Virus record (IMG/VR): IMGVR_UViG_3300035698_009782
Location: 1 to 23,648 of that record
Direction: 5' to 3' (one strand)
Length of the DNA: 23,648 nucleotides
Origin: a virus
In this document: positions 12,491 to 20,012 of the stretch, piece after piece
Position numbering within the stretch: the stretch's first letter is position 1
How the letters are laid out: each line of letters starts with the position of its first letter
Position numbers and translations under genes: made by a program
The notes under the pieces: model-generated
What the model was told of the DNA's origin: nothing
Database searches by the model: none
Seen by the model: the letters and a program-made list of their open reading frames with translations, nothing else

Positions 12491-13891
12491 ATGGATAATG
12501 AAAACAACAAGGGTGTTGTGCAACGCGCAATAAACCCTTTACTAGATCGTTTGGGCTACGTGGAAAAGTCTAAAGCAATTGCAGCTGCAACTCCGGGGCA
12601 GTTCCAAAACTTTGACCAACGGCCAGGAACAGACTACACGAAGAAAGATAAGGGAATGCATAAACCATCAAATGTATCATTTGAGTTCCTACGAAGGATA
12701 GCTAGGGTAGATGCTTTAACGCGAATTTGTGTAAACACGATTAAGAAATCAGTGTCACAATCAGAGTGGGATATTGTTCCAAGAAAGGGTCATGAAAAAA
12801 ATACAAAACATATAGAAGAGGTTAACGACCTTTTCATGTTTGTAAATTCAAGTGGTGAAAACCTACGTGTTCTTTTAGACCGAGTGCTAGAAGATCTTTT
12901 GGTTTTAGACGCAGGAGTTATTGAAAAAATATTCAACGCTAAAGACGAGCTAGTAGAAATAAACTCAGTCGATGGTGCGACTATAAGACCTAGATTTAAC
13001 CAGTACGGAGAATTCGATCATGACTTCTCTTACGCTCAAGTTATAGATAATGAGGTGGTAGCAAAATTTGCGTTGAAAGAGGTTATCTACATGATGCAAA
13101 ACCCACAGAGCGACATTAAGGCTTACGGGTATGGTATGGCTCCAATCGAGTCAATCCTATTGGCAGTACAATCTTCTTTAAACGCTGACCTATACAACGC
13201 TCAATCATTCTCAGAGGACAACATTCCACCGGGAATGATCGACCTAGGAGACATGCCTGAATCAGAGGCACAGAACTTTATCAGAATGTGGAACGCTACT
13301 GTCCAAGGAAACACGCAGAAGATGAAATTCGTTTATGGAGGAAACTCAGCTCATCGTTATCTGCCTTTCAAGGGGAACAACAAAGACATGCAATTCGTCG
13401 AATACACGGATTGGCTATCACGAGTTAAACTCGCTGCATTTGGTTTGTCTACTCTAGACGCTAATATCCTTCAGGACGTAAACAGAGCTACAGCAGAGGT
13501 GCAGTATCAAATTACACAGTCCCGTGGTGTTCGAAGTACCAAACGAGCTGTAGAGGAATACTTTAACAGAGAGATCGTTTTAGCGACTGGATACGAAGAT
13601 GTAGTCTTCAAGTTCCAAGAGGCTACAAGTCTTACCGAGAAAAAGAAGCAAGCGGATATAGATAAAATTTATATTGATACAGGAGTACAAACTCCAAGAG
13701 ATATTGCTGAAAGAGAGGGATTTGATTACGACGAAGCAGACGACTTGGACGACGACTTAGATGAACCAGCAGAAGGAATGGGTACTGACCCAACACCAAA
13801 AGAAGGTGAAGGAATAGATGGCGACGGGGACGCTTTGGAATCGAAAAAAAGCGTGCGTAAAAACTCTAAGCATTGGAAGCCTATCTACTAA
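12491..13891 (+). CDS. Portal protein
   Basis: A 466-residue portal, identified by position after terL, length and recognisable segments: the N-terminal RIARVDALTRICVNTIKKS region, the helical NADLYNAQSFSEDNIPPGM segment, a central wing-and-stem region, and an acidic, disordered C-terminus (about residues 410-455). It forms the twelve-subunit ring at the head vertex through which DNA passes. It starts at TATG. Its stop is 2 nt before the next gene, a minor head protein, as in SPP1- and Mu-like phages. Confidence 0.85.
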   Translation: MDNENNKGVVQRAINPLLDRLGYVEKSKAIAAATPGQFQNFDQRPGTDYTKKDKGMHKPSNVSFEFLRRIARVDALTRICVNTIKKSVSQSEWDIVPRKGHEKNTKHIEEVNDLFMFVNSSGENLRVLLDRVLEDLLVLDAGVIEKIFNAKDELVEINSVDGATIRPRFNQYGEFDHDFSYAQVIDNEVVAKFALKEVIYMMQNPQSDIKAYGYGMAPIESILLAVQSSLNADLYNAQSFSEDNIPPGMIDLGDMPESEAQNFIRMWNATVQGNTQKMKFVYGGNSAHRYLPFKGNNKDMQFVEYTDWLSRVKLAAFGLSTLDANILQDVNRATAEVQYQITQSRGVRSTKRAVEEYFNREIVLATGYEDVVFKFQEATSLTEKKKQADIDKIYIDTGVQTPRDIAEREGFDYDEADDLDDDLDEPAEGMGTDPTPKEGEGIDGDGDALESKKSVRKNSKHWKPIY

Positions 13892-13893
13892 TT

Positions 13894-15228
13894 ATGGCAG
13901 ACGAAAAAGATTTGCATTTTGAGTCGAACCCACTTTTCCTAGAAATGGAAAGTTCTAAACGATATAAGGACGAGGAAAAGTTAGTTCGTAAGTCACTAAA
14001 AGACCAATGGCAGGATGTAGTTCTGTCAGGGGTTATTAACGATCTTTTTAAGGAGTACAAGAATTACTTTAAACGTCCAAACAATAAAAGGGTAGCCGTA
14101 CGAAAGGCAAAAACAGTTGGTAATAAAGAAGAGCTTAGACAAGTAGAGGACGAAGAACTAGCCGGAGACAAAATACTAGTACCAGAAACGGCTTTGCTGT
14201 TAACCCCTTTGCTTCTGTTCTTACGTAATAGAGTAGACATGGAAATAAAGCCGATCTCTAGCTACTACTCTTTTAGACCTAAAACATCTTCATATTTAAA
14301 GCACACGGCTAATATAGCGGGGCAGACAGTTATCGACCAAATCCCATCACCTAGAAAGTTAACCTTCAGATTGTCTAAAGCTGAATACACGCGAAAAATA
14401 AGGGAGAGGGTAGATACTTTAATTTCAGGTCTAGACGCTACAACGAAGAAACGACTGGTTAGGGAGCTGGCTAGAGGTATTGAGCTAGGAGAGACAAAGA
14501 CCCAAATGGTAAACAGACTTCAGACGCTAGGGGGCAAGATAGCGAAGAAACGCGCGAAGGTTATAGTAGCCACTGAGACACAAGCTATTACTGAATATAT
14601 ACGATATGAAACGGCACGACTCAACGGAGTAAGGCAAAAGACATGGATCACCGCTATGGACGAGCGCGTGTGTCCTATCTGTGGCCCACTACAGGGACAA
14701 GAGGTACCAATGGATAAGAACTTTATATCTGAGGGCTTCTCTTATCTTTACCCTCCAGCTCATGTAAATTGCCGTTGCTGGGTAGAGTACGAAACCAACT
14801 TTGATAGTTACGCCCAGTATCTGATTCCAGTAAAACAAAAGTCCTTAAGTAGCCAGATCAAAGAAGTTATCCACAAGGCAAAAAGTGACTACCAATACAA
14901 GAAGGGGAAGGAAGGAATAGCCTTTCAGATTCCAAATCCTAACGCCGTATGGGCAGGGGGTGAATCATTAGTAGGTCCCGATAAGAGTGTGGGAAATATA
15001 TATTTTGCTATCAGCGAAATGACTGGTTATAAAAAGAGAACGCTAGAGCTATTAGAGCGAAACACGGAGGGCGTTATGCGGTTGGACGTAGAATCTTTTA
15101 TCCCTATTTATGAGGTAGACAACTTGCTACTAGAAGCAAGGAGTACTCTCACAGATAATGGATTCGTTCAGCTTTTACTTAGATTAGGGATAACGAAAAA
15201 AATTACGCCAAAATTGGCACAAAAATAA
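13894..15228 (+). CDS. Minor head protein (SPP1 gp7 / Mu gpF family)
   Basis: A 444-residue protein with the diagnostic core of the Mu F/SPP1 gp7 family: a helical segment with TETQAITEYIRYE, then MDERVCPICGPLQG (C260/C263) and PPAHVNCRCW (about 288-297), whose Cys and His residues probably bind metal. About 120 residues follow the core (from the KEVIHKAKSDYQYKK segment on) as a mixed alpha/beta C-terminal domain I do not recognise. These proteins associate with the portal and take part in head assembly. ATG 13894 (TATG) is preferred to an upstream TTG overlapping the portal gene. Confidence 0.9.
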   Translation: MADEKDLHFESNPLFLEMESSKRYKDEEKLVRKSLKDQWQDVVLSGVINDLFKEYKNYFKRPNNKRVAVRKAKTVGNKEELRQVEDEELAGDKILVPETALLLTPLLLFLRNRVDMEIKPISSYYSFRPKTSSYLKHTANIAGQTVIDQIPSPRKLTFRLSKAEYTRKIRERVDTLISGLDATTKKRLVRELARGIELGETKTQMVNRLQTLGGKIAKKRAKVIVATETQAITEYIRYETARLNGVRQKTWITAMDERVCPICGPLQGQEVPMDKNFISEGFSYLYPPAHVNCRCWVEYETNFDSYAQYLIPVKQKSLSSQIKEVIHKAKSDYQYKKGKEGIAFQIPNPNAVWAGGESLVGPDKSVGNIYFAISEMTGYKKRTLELLERNTEGVMRLDVESFIPIYEVDNLLLEARSTLTDNGFVQLLLRLGITKKITPKLAQK

Positions 15229-15239
15229 TAGTTTTGAGT

Positions 15240-15617
15240 ATGCTAAAGTTAGGGGATTTCCGTTGCCACAACTGTAACACGCTTCTGTATCGAGCCTCAG
15301 GAGAGGTAGATACTGAGGTAATTTGTACAAATTGTAGGCGCATAAATTATCCGCATAGACCTAAAGATCCTACTTTTGGCTTGCGAGGAAAAGATTTCCA
15401 ACAAATTGCTATAGATTTAAATTGCCCACTAACTCACAGATTATTGTTACGAGTTATAGGGAAGGGCATAGTAGAGGTAAGATCAAAGTTCGCAAAGAAG
15501 ACATGGAGGTTTGATACTGTACTGGTAAGGGAAGGAAAAAAGCCAGAAGCTCTTGACGAAATTACTGCTACAGAAAGAGAACGAGCAGACAAAAACATGG
15601 AAAACCTTGCAAGGTAA
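15240..15617 (+). CDS. Mu Com-like zinc finger protein with C-terminal extension
   Basis: A 125-residue protein. Residues 6-36 form a zinc finger with C9/C12 and C29/C32 and the pattern FRCHNC.TLLYRA...VICTNCRRINY, closely resembling the Com family of phage Mu (RCxxCxxLL...I.CPRC...N). Mu Com activates translation of the DNA-modification gene mom by binding its mRNA. Com itself is only about 60 residues; here roughly 90 extra residues follow. It could be an RNA-binding regulator or simply a head-operon zinc protein. ATG 15240 (TATG) is chosen over TTG 15234. Confidence 0.7.
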   Translation: MLKLGDFRCHNCNTLLYRASGEVDTEVICTNCRRINYPHRPKDPTFGLRGKDFQQIAIDLNCPLTHRLLLRVIGKGIVEVRSKFAKKTWRFDTVLVREGKKPEALDEITATERERADKNMENLAR

Positions 15618-15635
15618 AAAAAGGTATGGTATAGT
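15607..15635 (+). promoter_or_regulatory. Promoter for the protease-scaffold and capsid genes
   Basis: TTGCAA (15607-15612), a 17-nt spacer and TATAGT (15630-15635), overlapping the end of the Com-like gene. Transcription would begin near 15642, giving a leader of about 155 nt before ATG 15797. A dedicated promoter fits the high demand for scaffold and capsid protein. Confidence 0.65.
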
Positions 15636-15641
15636 TTTACC

Positions 15642-15796
15642 ATCAATGATGTACGAGGGTTAAGAACACCCTGAGACCTCATAAAGAAGGCCAAAGTAGT
15701 TCGATGCTATATTTACGTTCGGGGATTGGCGTCCCTGTGTAAATGGTATTGAAGAATTGGTCTTCTTCTTATTTACGGATAACAGTAAAAGGTACT
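15642..15796 (+). promoter_or_regulatory. Structured 5' leader of the protease-scaffold gene
   Basis: Three hairpins can form: GGGT/ACCC near 15657-15672; GGGAT/GTCCC near 15722-15735; and a two-part hairpin with GTAAAT (15739-15744) paired to ATTTAC (15771-15776) and GAAGAA (15751-15756) paired to TTCTTC (15763-15768). The last buries the alternative ATG at 15743 in a stem, leaving ATG 15797 free. A role in mRNA stability or translation is inference. Confidence 0.45.
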
Positions 15797-17869
15797 ATGT
15801 TCAAAATTTATGTGCCGATTACCAAGTCCACCAAGACAAAAGATGGGTCAAAGCTCCTTGTAGAAGGGTTGGCTACATCACCCGCGATCGACGTTGAGGA
15901 AGAGAAATTCGACCCCAAGGCGATTGCAAAAATGTGCGATGCAGTAAACAAAGGCGATATACCTATCAGAGCAGAGCACCAAGATAAGTTCTACACCGAG
16001 ATCGGAGTCTGGAAAGAGGCGAAGATCAAAGACGACAAAATGTACGTCAAAGGTGAGCTTGACTTGGACATGTCCCTATCGAGGGATATTGACGCTATGC
16101 TTAAAAAAGGTAAAGGTATCGCACTTTCAGTTGGCGGCAGGGTCGTTGAAGTCGACTACGAATACGTGGAGGAACTCGGAAAGAGTATCAAAGTGTACAA
16201 AGAGATTATCCTTGACGAAATCTCAGTCGTACGAAACCCAGCAAATCCTGAAGCTACACTGAGCATTGCAAAGTCTGTGGACTGGGATAAGGTAAACCCA
16301 TCTCATAATCCTGAAGGCGTTCCATACACAACTGAAGCACAAAGACTAATAAAAACATATAAGTCTATGGAAAAGGTAACTCCTGATGCTCTCCAAAAGA
16401 AAGCAGAAGAACCGGCTACTAACCTAGAGTCATTTGTAAAATCAGTAGAGCCACAAGTTGTCGATCTGTTCTCTAAAATGTGTGACGCAGAACCTTGCGA
16501 CTCATATGCAGAAAACGGACTGACTACTGCGGACCTAATGATTGTAACTCAACTAGTGCAGATCATGGAAAAGGTAGAACTACCCTCAGATGAGGAAGTA
16601 GAAGCTGCTTACCAAGACGACGCAATATTCGAGGCATGGCAAAAAATAGGTGAGGACGGCGGAATAATTTTATCCGACGGTGGCCGTTACCCTACGATGA
16701 TGCACCACAACGCTGATTATACAATCAACCGTAAGTGGGTACTGATTCGATTGAAACAGCTAGTTGACAGTGGATATTGGAAGCCAAAAGATTATAAGAT
16801 TATCTTAAGTCACTTGTATCAGCACCTAAAAGAAATGGAGCTGGTCAAGCACTCTAAGACAAAGACTAAATTAACTAAGTCTATGATTACGAAGAAAGAA
16901 CTTGATACATTACAAGCTTGCGCGGAGTTCTCAAAGAACGGCGGCGAGCGACCAGCAGTAGACGGTAATGAACTCTCAGATGAGCAAATTACTAAAGCTG
17001 CAGACGCTTTTAAGGCTATTAAAGATAGCGGAAAGCTTTTCTCTGTTATTAAAGGAACAGAGGAAAAAGCACCAGAAGGTGAGGAAGTAAAGGAAGAAGC
17101 ACCAGAGGGTGAGGAAGTTCCAGCAGAGGAAACACCTGCTGAGGAAACTCCAAAAGAGGAAGCGCCAAAGGAGGAAGCTCCAGAGGTAGCTGTTGAAAAA
17201 ACTGATGAGCCTGAGACTCCAGCAGTCGCAGATGAACCTACAAAAGAAACTCCAGAGGGAGAGGAACCTGCCGAAGGAGCAGAAACACCTGCCGTTGAAG
17301 GAGAAAAAGTTGTAGAGGATGCACCTGTTGTAGAAGAGGGAACAGAAGAAGCTCCTGAAGTAGCACCTGCTACGGAGGAAGCACCAGTTGAAGACGCACC
17401 AGTCGTTGAGACACCTGAAGTAGCCCCAGCACCAGTTGTTGAGGAAGCTCCAGTCGAGACCCCTGCACCTGCAGAAACATCGCCCGAAGTGGCTGAAGTT
17501 TCAAAGAGTGTAGCAAAGGCGCTCGAAGGTCTTGAAGGAAAAGTGTCTAAAGCTGAACACAGCGAACTGCAAAAGTCTGTTAAGGACCTAGCAGACGTTG
17601 CAAAGAGCCTATCAGAGAAAGTTTCAAAGGTGGAAGACCTAGAAGCTAAGATAGAAAAAATGGCTCTTGTTGTCGGTAAATTGGCAGACCTGCCTAATGG
17701 CCGAAAATCCGTATCGGTGTACGAAATTGCTCAAAAGGCATTTCAGAGAGATGAGGTAAGCGACGTTCAAAAAAGCGTAGAAGGCCTTACTAAAAAGTAC
17801 ATGGATGAGGGACTATCATTTGCAAAAGCAAATGTACAAGCTAAGCAAGAAATTGCTAGCGCTGAATAA
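15797..17869 (+). CDS. Prohead protease fused to scaffold (HK97-type, U35)
   Basis: A 690-residue fusion. Residues 1-155 are an HK97-type prohead protease with catalytic H61 (IRAEHQDKF), S111 (GIALSVGG) and E141 in LDEISVVRNPANP. A middle domain (about 190-420) is helical. Residues about 421-568 are a low-complexity tract rich in Pro, Glu, Ala, Thr and Val. Residues about 570-650 form a coiled coil typical of scaffolds. The scaffold would organise capsid assembly and then be cleaved by its own protease. ATG 15797 is chosen because the protease domain begins there, it is TATG, and upstream ATG 15743 lies in a hairpin. Confidence 0.9.
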   Translation: MFKIYVPITKSTKTKDGSKLLVEGLATSPAIDVEEEKFDPKAIAKMCDAVNKGDIPIRAEHQDKFYTEIGVWKEAKIKDDKMYVKGELDLDMSLSRDIDAMLKKGKGIALSVGGRVVEVDYEYVEELGKSIKVYKEIILDEISVVRNPANPEATLSIAKSVDWDKVNPSHNPEGVPYTTEAQRLIKTYKSMEKVTPDALQKKAEEPATNLESFVKSVEPQVVDLFSKMCDAEPCDSYAENGLTTADLMIVTQLVQIMEKVELPSDEEVEAAYQDDAIFEAWQKIGEDGGIILSDGGRYPTMMHHNADYTINRKWVLIRLKQLVDSGYWKPKDYKIILSHLYQHLKEMELVKHSKTKTKLTKSMITKKELDTLQACAEFSKNGGERPAVDGNELSDEQITKAADAFKAIKDSGKLFSVIKGTEEKAPEGEEVKEEAPEGEEVPAEETPAEETPKEEAPKEEAPEVAVEKTDEPETPAVADEPTKETPEGEEPAEGAETPAVEGEKVVEDAPVVEEGTEEAPEVAPATEEAPVEDAPVVETPEVAPAPVVEEAPVETPAPAETSPEVAEVSKSVAKALEGLEGKVSKAEHSELQKSVKDLADVAKSLSEKVSKVEDLEAKIEKMALVVGKLADLPNGRKSVSVYEIAQKAFQRDEVSDVQKSVEGLTKKYMDEGLSFAKANVQAKQEIASAE

Positions 17870-17885
17870 CTAAATTATAAGACGT

Positions 17886-18854
17886 ATGGATTTCTTAGAA
17901 AAGACATTACAGAAGGTGGAGAAGACTTTGTCAACTCCAGCTTATACAAACCCGTCTACACTTACTTTGGTACGTGAAAACCTATCAAGCTATGTAGACC
18001 GTCTCGATTCACGCGAGACACCACTACGTGATCGTATTGCACGAAAACAAGGTAGTGGACTAGCTGCATCATGGAACTTGATGACAGCTGTAGGATCAAG
18101 TACACCTGCATTTACTGAGGGAGGTACACCTACTGAGGACGCAACAAGCTACGCTCGTCGTTCTGCTGTTTACAAAGAGCTTGGTAAAACAAAGTCTATC
18201 ACCGACAAGATGATTGCCGCTGGTGCGAGTTTTACAGATATTGAAGCTATTGAAACAGAAGCAGCAATGAGAGAAGTTTTACTAGGAGAAGAAAGCCTGA
18301 TTGTTACTGGAGACAGTGGAGCAGTAGCAACACAGTTCGATGGTCTTGATACTTATATCACTACCAACATTACTGATGACGCTAACAACGCTCTTGGTTT
18401 CCGAACAGACCTATTAGACGCAGAGATTTCTACATTACTAAATAGCTATGGTGTTATGCCAACAGCTATCTACACTTCATATGGAATGAAGCGTGCTATC
18501 AACCAGTCTTTGGCCGGTGATGTACGAATCAACCTTGACCAGACTAATACTGTGTCAACTGGAGTAGAGATCGGATTCTATCAATCAATGATTGGTAAAC
18601 TTCCTTTCGTAGCATCTCATGCTATTGCTGACGACGCTACAACTTACCCAGGTAACACTGTTGGTGACTTGTACGTTGTTACAGAGCGAACACGAGGTCA
18701 GGAGAACATTTACATGGAAGATCTTTATGGTCTCGGTAAAGGTATGCTTGACAGAACAGGAGCTGCTATCAAGTTCATGGTTACTGAGGCTACAGTACTA
18801 GTTGTACGAGCCGAGGAATTCCAGAGCAAGATCAGTAATGTTCGACTCGCCTAA
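17886..18854 (+). CDS. Major capsid protein (HK97 fold)
   Basis: A 322-residue capsid protein directly after the protease-scaffold gene. The N-terminal helix (about residues 1-20) could be a delta-domain remnant or N-arm. The body has the HK97-like pattern: a Ser/Thr/Gly-rich E-loop (SSTPAFTEGGTPTEDATSYARR), the spine helix region EAIETEAAMREVLLGEESL, and A-domain strands to the C-terminus. Codon use here is the most regular in the window, as expected for the most abundant protein. It starts at TATG. Confidence 0.88.
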   Translation: MDFLEKTLQKVEKTLSTPAYTNPSTLTLVRENLSSYVDRLDSRETPLRDRIARKQGSGLAASWNLMTAVGSSTPAFTEGGTPTEDATSYARRSAVYKELGKTKSITDKMIAAGASFTDIEAIETEAAMREVLLGEESLIVTGDSGAVATQFDGLDTYITTNITDDANNALGFRTDLLDAEISTLLNSYGVMPTAIYTSYGMKRAINQSLAGDVRINLDQTNTVSTGVEIGFYQSMIGKLPFVASHAIADDATTYPGNTVGDLYVVTERTRGQENIYMEDLYGLGKGMLDRTGAAIKFMVTEATVLVVRAEEFQSKISNVRLA

Positions 18855-18870
18855 ATGTAATTCCCTGATG

Positions 18871-18890
18871 GGGTAGCATAAAAGCTACCC
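18871..18890 (+). terminator. Hairpin after the major capsid gene
   Basis: GGGTAGC (18871-18877) pairs perfectly with GCTACCC (18884-18890) around ATAAAA. No T-tract follows, so it is more likely a partial terminator or an mRNA-stabilising stem that sets the capsid gene apart from the genes downstream. Confidence 0.55.
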
Positions 18891-18925
18891 TTGATGGGAG
18901 AAATAATTCATTAAGAACTAAAGAT

Positions 18926-19510
18926 ATGATAAGCAAAAAGCTTTCACAAGTTCTCGGGGCGATCAAGAAAGGTTACGCAGTCGACACATTTCTAGGTGGA
19001 TTCCCACTAGTACAGTCAATCATGAACCCAACGGGTGCAGCGACAAATGCTGTAATGGGAGATGTTAGCCTTACAGCAGCAGCACAGACTATAACCACTG
19101 GTCTAACTGACCCGGATGTATTTCGTGCACTATCTGTTAAGGGAAACCAATCAGGAATGGCTCAAATTGTTACTATTAAAGGTAAGGATTGGGCTGGACG
19201 AAATGTTCAAGATAGAGTCACTCTATCAGGAGTATCTAGCGTCCTAGGTGTTATCCCTATGTCCTCTGTAGATGCAATTTCACTACCTGCACAGTCCTCT
19301 CCTGGACAGCAAGTACGAATTGGATCTTCAAACAAGTTGGGTCTTTACCGACCATTGTTTGAGAATACTGACGCGTCCGTTATTCGTTTCAAAGCGAATG
19401 GAACAGATGAGGCGGCAACTATCGACAAGAAATACGACACAGTTATTCCTACAACTGCTCCGAATGCGACCAACGATTACGAGGTACAATACCTCACTGA
19501 CTCGTTCTAA
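18926..19510 (+). CDS. Probable virion structural protein
   Basis: A 194-residue protein, beta-rich and dominated by Gly, Ser, Thr, Val and Ala after a short basic N-terminal helix. By position directly after the capsid gene it could be a head decoration or head-completion protein. A specific family is not recognised. It starts at TATG with no SD. Confidence 0.6.
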   Translation: MISKKLSQVLGAIKKGYAVDTFLGGFPLVQSIMNPTGAATNAVMGDVSLTAAAQTITTGLTDPDVFRALSVKGNQSGMAQIVTIKGKDWAGRNVQDRVTLSGVSSVLGVIPMSSVDAISLPAQSSPGQQVRIGSSNKLGLYRPLFENTDASVIRFKANGTDEAATIDKKYDTVIPTTAPNATNDYEVQYLTDSF

Positions 19511-19574
19511 AGAGAACTTTTGAGGGGGCATCTAATAGGTGTCTCCAATTAAAGTTTACTTTAAATACAAACCT

Positions 19575-19826
19575 ATGGGACCTTCAGGAATAAACCAAGT
19601 TACACTTAGAAGCCTATTAGACCCGCTAAATGTAGCAAGCGTAAAAAGATATTATCAATGGGACTCAGACGGAGATCCCACAGATATTTATTACGCACAG
19701 GCAGAAGCAGAAAATGGTGAAACATGTCTACAAAAGCAATTTGTATACGCTACTGTAAGTGGCGTTAAAAACGTAGCAAGTGTCAGTTGGCAGTCGTCAT
19801 TATGGCAAACAGTGTGGGATATTTAG
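19575..19826 (+). CDS. 83-residue virion-associated protein, copy 1
   Basis: Paralogue of the protein at 22417: both are 83 residues with shared DSDG.PTD.YYAQAEA, VYATVSGVK and a terminal WDI. The start is placed at ATG 19575 (TATG), giving the same length and the matching N-terminus MGPSGINQVT versus MSVKGLDLVT; a GTG at 19539 would add 12 residues with no counterpart. An acidic, Trp-rich, beta-like protein of unknown function, probably structural because both copies flank the large beta-rich protein at 20013. Confidence 0.7.
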   Translation: MGPSGINQVTLRSLLDPLNVASVKRYYQWDSDGDPTDIYYAQAEAENGETCLQKQFVYATVSGVKNVASVSWQSSLWQTVWDI

Positions 19827-19844
19827 TAATTTGAAAGTTGTTTT

Positions 19845-20003
19845 ATGGCTAACGCAGAAAAACGTAAGTATGGAGAAATCAAAATACCACTAAGTGTGGT
19901 AAAAAAGTTTATAAGTACAAGGCGCAAATTAAAAGAGGGAGTAAACGTAGACGACTGGATAAAAGATAAGCTAGTGGAATACATAGATTCGAATAACGCA
20001 TAA
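19845..20003 (+). CDS. Small protein, possibly ribbon-helix-helix
   Basis: A 52-residue protein: a basic N-terminus, a strand (YGEIKIPLSVV) and two helices. That order and length match ribbon-helix-helix DNA-binding proteins, but it could equally be a small virion or assembly factor given its place between structural genes. It starts at TATG. Confidence 0.5.
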   Translation: MANAEKRKYGEIKIPLSVVKKFISTRRKLKEGVNVDDWIKDKLVEYIDSNNA

Positions 20004-20012
20004 CTTTGCTTT

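Noticed and set aside
19539-19574. GTG start for the first 83-residue gene
   Set aside because: The extra 12 residues have no counterpart in the paralogue, and ATG 19575 gives equal length and follows the TATG rule.
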